This document shows positions 61,307-64,000 of a DNA stretch of 64,000 bases, piece by piece (positions within the stretch are counted from its first letter, which is position 1; each line of letters starts with the position of its first letter). The stretch is from the NCBI RefSeq assembly GCF_009759665.1, contig NZ_WQNE01000001.1, positions 124,001 to 188,000 of the forward strand, in the 5' to 3' direction. This DNA is from Bradyrhizobium cajani. Its GTDB lineage: Bacteria > Pseudomonadota > Alphaproteobacteria > Rhizobiales > Xanthobacteraceae. The notes beneath the pieces are model-generated. The model was not told where the DNA came from and made no database searches. It saw only the letters and a list, made by a program, of their open reading frames with translations. The position numbers and the translations under genes were made by a program.

Positions 61307-62131
61307 CTAGGGCAGGCCGGTGCGCCTGCGCCACATCGCGGACCAGTCTTCGTTGTTGGGCGTGTCAGGTTTTCCCTGCTGAGCTTGATCGAAACCAGCA
61401 AGGACGCCGCCTCCGGAAGGCGAAGGCCAAGTTTTGTATCGTCCCTCGAAATCGGCTTTTGGCGAAGACGGAAACGAAGCGTCGGGAGGAATAGCGGGCA
61501 CCGGCACGAGATCACCCGAATTGAATACGGATCGATCCGATTCCCCGGTCGGCATCCTTCTCAGAATCCGTACATCTTCGGGACGGGTCCCAGGCACGCG
61601 ACCCGCGTTTTGCAGATACCGCAGATACTCCGGAATGTACGCCGGCAGAGCCGGGTTCGGATCGAATGGCCCCAATGCATCGGCAAACGCGCCTGGATCC
61701 ACGAGACGCCCTTCAGAATCCTTGATTTGATAGTGAACGTGCGGGTCTCCCGGCTTTCCATCCTTACGGATGATGCCTGTGTTCCCCATAGTCCCGATTA
61801 GCTGGCCGGCGGCCACCGGATCACCGATCTTCACATGCCTGGCGTCGGTGTGCAGGATCTGATGGAGGAGGCCGTTCTTGTCTCTGATCGCGATCGTTCC
61901 CCACTTGTCCTCACCGGCGTTCTCGACCACACCATCAACCGGCGACCGCACCGCCGGATTGCTCTTGTTCAGACGAGCCTCTCGTCCGCCGACATAGTTG
62001 AAATCGATACCTCGATGCGGATTGGATGAGCCACGCGGCCTGTTCGTCGTCTCTCCGTATCCACTCGTAATATGAGGCGCCACGCGGCCGACGGGTTGCA
62101 AAATGCGCCGCATCATGTCTTCCCAGGACAT
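61307..62131 (-). CDS. M23 family metallopeptidase
   Basis: A 274-residue peptidase. HRGIDFNYVGG gives the first zinc ligands (His, Asp), and HVHYQIKD the second (His-x-His); VRSPVDGVVENAGEDKWGTI and GQLIGTMGNTG are classical M23 (lysostaphin/LytM) surroundings. M23 enzymes cleave peptidoglycan cross-bridges; here it likely served phage entry or lysis. The ATG at 62131 follows GGAGAGTTGGAT; the upstream TTG has poor spacing. No signal peptide. It lies 18 bp upstream of the terminase remnant. Confidence 0.83.
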   Translation of the reverse strand: MSWEDMMRRILQPVGRVAPHITSGYGETTNRPRGSSNPHRGIDFNYVGGREARLNKSNPAVRSPVDGVVENAGEDKWGTIAIRDKNGLLHQILHTDARHVKIGDPVAAGQLIGTMGNTGIIRKDGKPGDPHVHYQIKDSEGRLVDPGAFADALGPFDPNPALPAYIPEYLRYLQNAGRVPGTRPEDVRILRRMPTGESDRSVFNSGDLVPVPAIPPDASFPSSPKADFEGRYKTWPSPSGGGVLAGFDQAQQGKPDTPNNEDWSAMWRRRTGLP

Positions 62132-62293
62132 ATCCAACTCTCCATTTCAAGAGACGCAAGCCAATTCGTTCTACCCGTAGCTGCCATCCGCAGCTTCGGC
62201 CAGCTTGCTCAACTCAGGATAATTGCTTAACTATCTCACCCGCAGGGGTTTGCAGGCGCGGAAATTCGATCCAATGAGACACGGGAGATTTGC

Positions 62294-63253
62294 TTGAGGA
62301 AGTCGTCGGTCCTCAGAATTCTGGATTATGCAACGCTGGTGCTCTCACTGGCCACATTCACGTCCGCCGCCTTCGCGCAGGACCGGCCTACACCGGCATC
62401 CGACAAATGGCGTCCCAAAGCCGGCGTCTATGCCGAGTCCGGCAGGAATTTCCAGTCGTCCTGCGACGAAAGCGGCGGCCTTACGATCGACCTTGGCGAA
62501 AAGTCGGTCAGCGGTTACGAATGGGGCTGCGACGTCAAGAAAATCACCGATCTTGGCCCGGGCTCGCTGAAGGTTGAAATGGTCTGTGACGATTACAACC
62601 TTGCGCAGAACATCAACCCTCGCGATCCCAACTGGGAGAACAGACAATTCAACGAAGTCATGCTCGTCAAGCGGCTCGATGCGGCGACGATCTCCGTTCA
62701 GAAGAGCCTGAATGGGAAGCTCAAGGATCCACCCTGGCGTGCGGCCTACTGCCCTCTGAAGACACAGCGCGCGCTTGCCGAGGCCACGTTGAGAGCCAAG
62801 GTGGAAGCGAAGCAAAAGGCCGAGCAGGATCGAACCCTCAAGGAGGCCCACCCGAGGGATGGCGTCTACGCGGCGGCAGGCCCCGATTTCGAGGATCGCT
62901 GCACGAAGTTCAGCGACACCGTCGTTGCGTTCGCCGGCAAATCGATCACGACGGCCTCCAACATCTGCAAGATCGAAAATACGCGGGTCCAGCTTCCCGA
63001 CACCGTGAGGATCGGCGCGACCTGCGCGCTGCAAGGGGCTTCTGGCCCGGATGCCGTCACCGTGCAAGATAAGGCCTCCACCCCGGACCGCGAGAACCTG
63101 ATGTTCAAGAAGATCGACGACAAGACCGTCATTCTCTGGATCATCAACAACGGGCACTTCACCGGCGATGGTCGAAAGCTGTCCTATTGCAGCGACCAGA
63201 CGCAGCGCGCCCATGCCGGGCAACGGCGGGCCAACAAGCCGACCACGAACTAG
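62294..63253 (+). CDS. Hypothetical exported protein with two related cysteine-containing domains
   Basis: A 319-residue protein starting at TTG after GGGAG, with a signal peptide (SVLRILDYATLVLSLATFTS, cut after AFA). Two similar halves follow: PKAGVYAESGRNFQSSCDES at about 41-60 and HPRDGVYAAAGPDFEDRCTK at about 186-205, each with later cysteines. They are joined by a charged coil (about 160-185). The repeats suggest an internal duplication of a domain of about 110-140 residues. No family recognised. It is on the strand opposite to the phage-type genes and may not belong to the prophage. Confidence 0.7.
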   Translation: MRKSSVLRILDYATLVLSLATFTSAAFAQDRPTPASDKWRPKAGVYAESGRNFQSSCDESGGLTIDLGEKSVSGYEWGCDVKKITDLGPGSLKVEMVCDDYNLAQNINPRDPNWENRQFNEVMLVKRLDAATISVQKSLNGKLKDPPWRAAYCPLKTQRALAEATLRAKVEAKQKAEQDRTLKEAHPRDGVYAAAGPDFEDRCTKFSDTVVAFAGKSITTASNICKIENTRVQLPDTVRIGATCALQGASGPDAVTVQDKASTPDRENLMFKKIDDKTVILWIINNGHFTGDGRKLSYCSDQTQRAHAGQRRANKPTTN

Positions 63254-63277
63254 CGGAGGGATCATCGAAACGAAAAA

Positions 63278-63302
63278 CCCGCGGCCAATTGCTGGGCGCG
63301 GG
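63278..63302 (-). terminator. Intrinsic terminator (minus strand)
   Basis: CCCGCG at 63278-63283 and CGCGGG at 63297-63302 form a hairpin; on the minus strand it ends with GGGTTTTTCGTTT. It is about 100 bp past the stop of the phage-type gene at 63398 and just after the stop of the plus-strand exported protein. Confidence 0.6.
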
Positions 63303-63397
63303 CTGAACCAACTCAATCTCGATGATGCCATTCTGCCAGTGTTTTGCCCGACGTGTCAAACGATCAATCGAAATTCCGAATCGAACTTTTCGCCTGA

Positions 63398-63730
63398 TCA
63401 GGCCTCATGCCCGGCATCGCCGTCGCTCGCGTTGTCCGGATGCACGATGACGCGCTCGATCCTTTGAACCAATTCCGGTGCGCCCTCTTCGCCGTTCTCG
63501 GTCGGCTGCGCGGCCTTGCCCCAGCCGCGATCGAGGATGGCGTTCGCCGCCGAGACGCGGGCCGCCGGCGTCGCGTCATCGCTGCGCATGATGCCGACGA
63601 GCACGCGGATTGCGGTTCTGGTGTGGCTGCGCGCCAGCGAGCGGATCTCGGTCAGCGTCCGCGCTTTGGATGTCTTCCTGGCCGAGCGGACCGGCGCGCT
63701 CTCGAGCTCGCGTTCGGCCTCCTCGCTCAA
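63398..63730 (-). CDS. Phage-type small protein, terminase small subunit-like
   Basis: A 110-residue protein: acidic start, basic middle (SARKTSKARTLTEIRSLARS) and RVLVGIMRSDDATPAARVSA with ANAILDRGWGKA, a helical pattern found in phage DNA-packaging small subunits of Bradyrhizobium prophages. The TTG at 63730 is chosen: GGGAG lies 8 bases before it and TTGA overlaps the stop of the tiny gene upstream. An upstream GTG at 63745 is possible. Terminator follows about 100 bp downstream. Assignment is by pattern, not by a search. Confidence 0.6.
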   Translation of the reverse strand: MSEEAERELESAPVRSARKTSKARTLTEIRSLARSHTRTAIRVLVGIMRSDDATPAARVSAANAILDRGWGKAAQPTENGEEGAPELVQRIERVIVHPDNASDGDAGHEA

Positions 63731-63798
63731 GACAACGTCTCCCACAGCACGATTGCGACGAGGCCAGTGAGCGCGAGCGATATCAGGTAAGCGGTCAT
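63727..63798 (-). CDS. Very small membrane peptide (23 residues)
   Basis: MTAYLISLALTGLVAIVLWE plus three residues, almost all one membrane helix. GGAGAG lies about 4 bases upstream of the ATG at 63798. It overlaps the next gene by TTGA, which suggests translational coupling. Tiny hydrophobic peptides are common in phage lysis and toxin contexts. No family is recognised and the call rests on ribosome site, helix and coupling. Confidence 0.45.
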   Translation of the reverse strand: MTAYLISLALTGLVAIVLWETLS

Positions 63799-64000
63799 CG
63801 TCTCTCCACGACAAGAAAATGCGCGGCAGATCGCGTAACGAGGCGCGATCGTTTCGGGCGCGAACCCTATCTCCGTAAAGCCCGGAGACCGCAGCGGCGC
63901 GAGCGACAAGCCCAGCGCCGCGGGCCGGCACGTTCGCGCGTGCACGGCCAGCAATGGTTCGGACGACAGCGCGCCGATCGGCGCTCCAGTTCCAGCGAGT

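Noticed and set aside
59600..64000. Intact, inducible prophage.
   Set aside because: The terminase lacks its nuclease half and no portal, capsid, tail or integrase genes are in the visible part; the window ends before the far boundary, so only a remnant can be claimed.

Overview
The window is GC-rich, densely coded alphaproteobacterial DNA. Several things point to Bradyrhizobium or a close Bradyrhizobiaceae relative: palindromic intergenic repeats of the kind dispersed in those genomes, FixK/FNR boxes beside low-oxygen genes, many CoA-dependent aromatic-acid genes, TRAP and TctC transport proteins, and a phage remnant. The taxonomic call comes from recognition, not from a search. I saw no rRNA, tRNA, CRISPR array or insertion sequence.

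Layout. 1-4.1 kb: the end of a GntR/FCD regulator, a fused flavin/iron-sulfur D-2-hydroxyacid dehydrogenase and a GlcG/HbpS protein. 4.1-5.1 kb: about 1 kb of non-coding DNA holding three kinds of palindrome and a strongly folded element. 5.1-12.7 kb: a crotonase and a bis-MGD molybdoenzyme on the minus strand, then a plus-strand operon with a TctC-type binding protein, a two-subunit molybdenum hydroxylase of the isoquinoline 1-oxidoreductase type and a ModA-like protein without a signal peptide. 12.7-17.7 kb: a TRAP transporter-SDR operon divergent from a cyclase-family hydrolase.

17.8-34.4 kb is a low-oxygen island: a Crp-like and an FNR-type (Fe-S) regulator, a small membrane protein, a cytochrome c, an Mla-type lipid transporter, DUF883 and holin-like proteins, PatZ-like acyl-CoA synthetase/acetyltransferase, universal stress protein, alcohol dehydrogenase, APH-kinase, CHAD protein, a frameshifted PHA synthase and a CBS-BON protein. 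Five good and two weaker FNR/FixK boxes lie in its promoter gaps.

34.4-48.3 kb is an aromatic acyl-CoA region: an aminobenzoate/benzoate-CoA-ligase-like enzyme, RidA, a MarR regulator, a LivK-type binding protein, cupin, flavin monooxygenase, crotonase, SDR and a five-gene plus-strand operon (hydrolase, acyl-CoA dehydrogenase, ligase, opine-type dehydrogenase, 3-hydroxyacyl-CoA dehydrogenase). A recurring 12-bp palindrome (about TTTARGCTTMAA) lies in six promoter gaps here and is the best candidate for the MarR operator. 48.3-59.6 kb holds an ABC importer operon with an IlvD/Edd dehydratase and a NicX-like ring-cleaving dioxygenase, a divergent beta-hydroxyacid dehydrogenase, and an operon for a two-component flavin monooxygenase, maleylacetoacetate isomerase-like GST and CaiB-type CoA-transferase. 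59.7-64 kb is a decayed prophage segment with a truncated terminase fused to a membrane tail, an M23 peptidase, a GNAT enzyme and small phage-type genes.

Taken together, the window looks like a catabolic accessory region wrapped around a hypoxia regulon. The most promising regulatory observations are the shared MarR-type operator and the dense FNR/FixK box network. Substrates of the catabolic clusters cannot be fixed from sequence alone.
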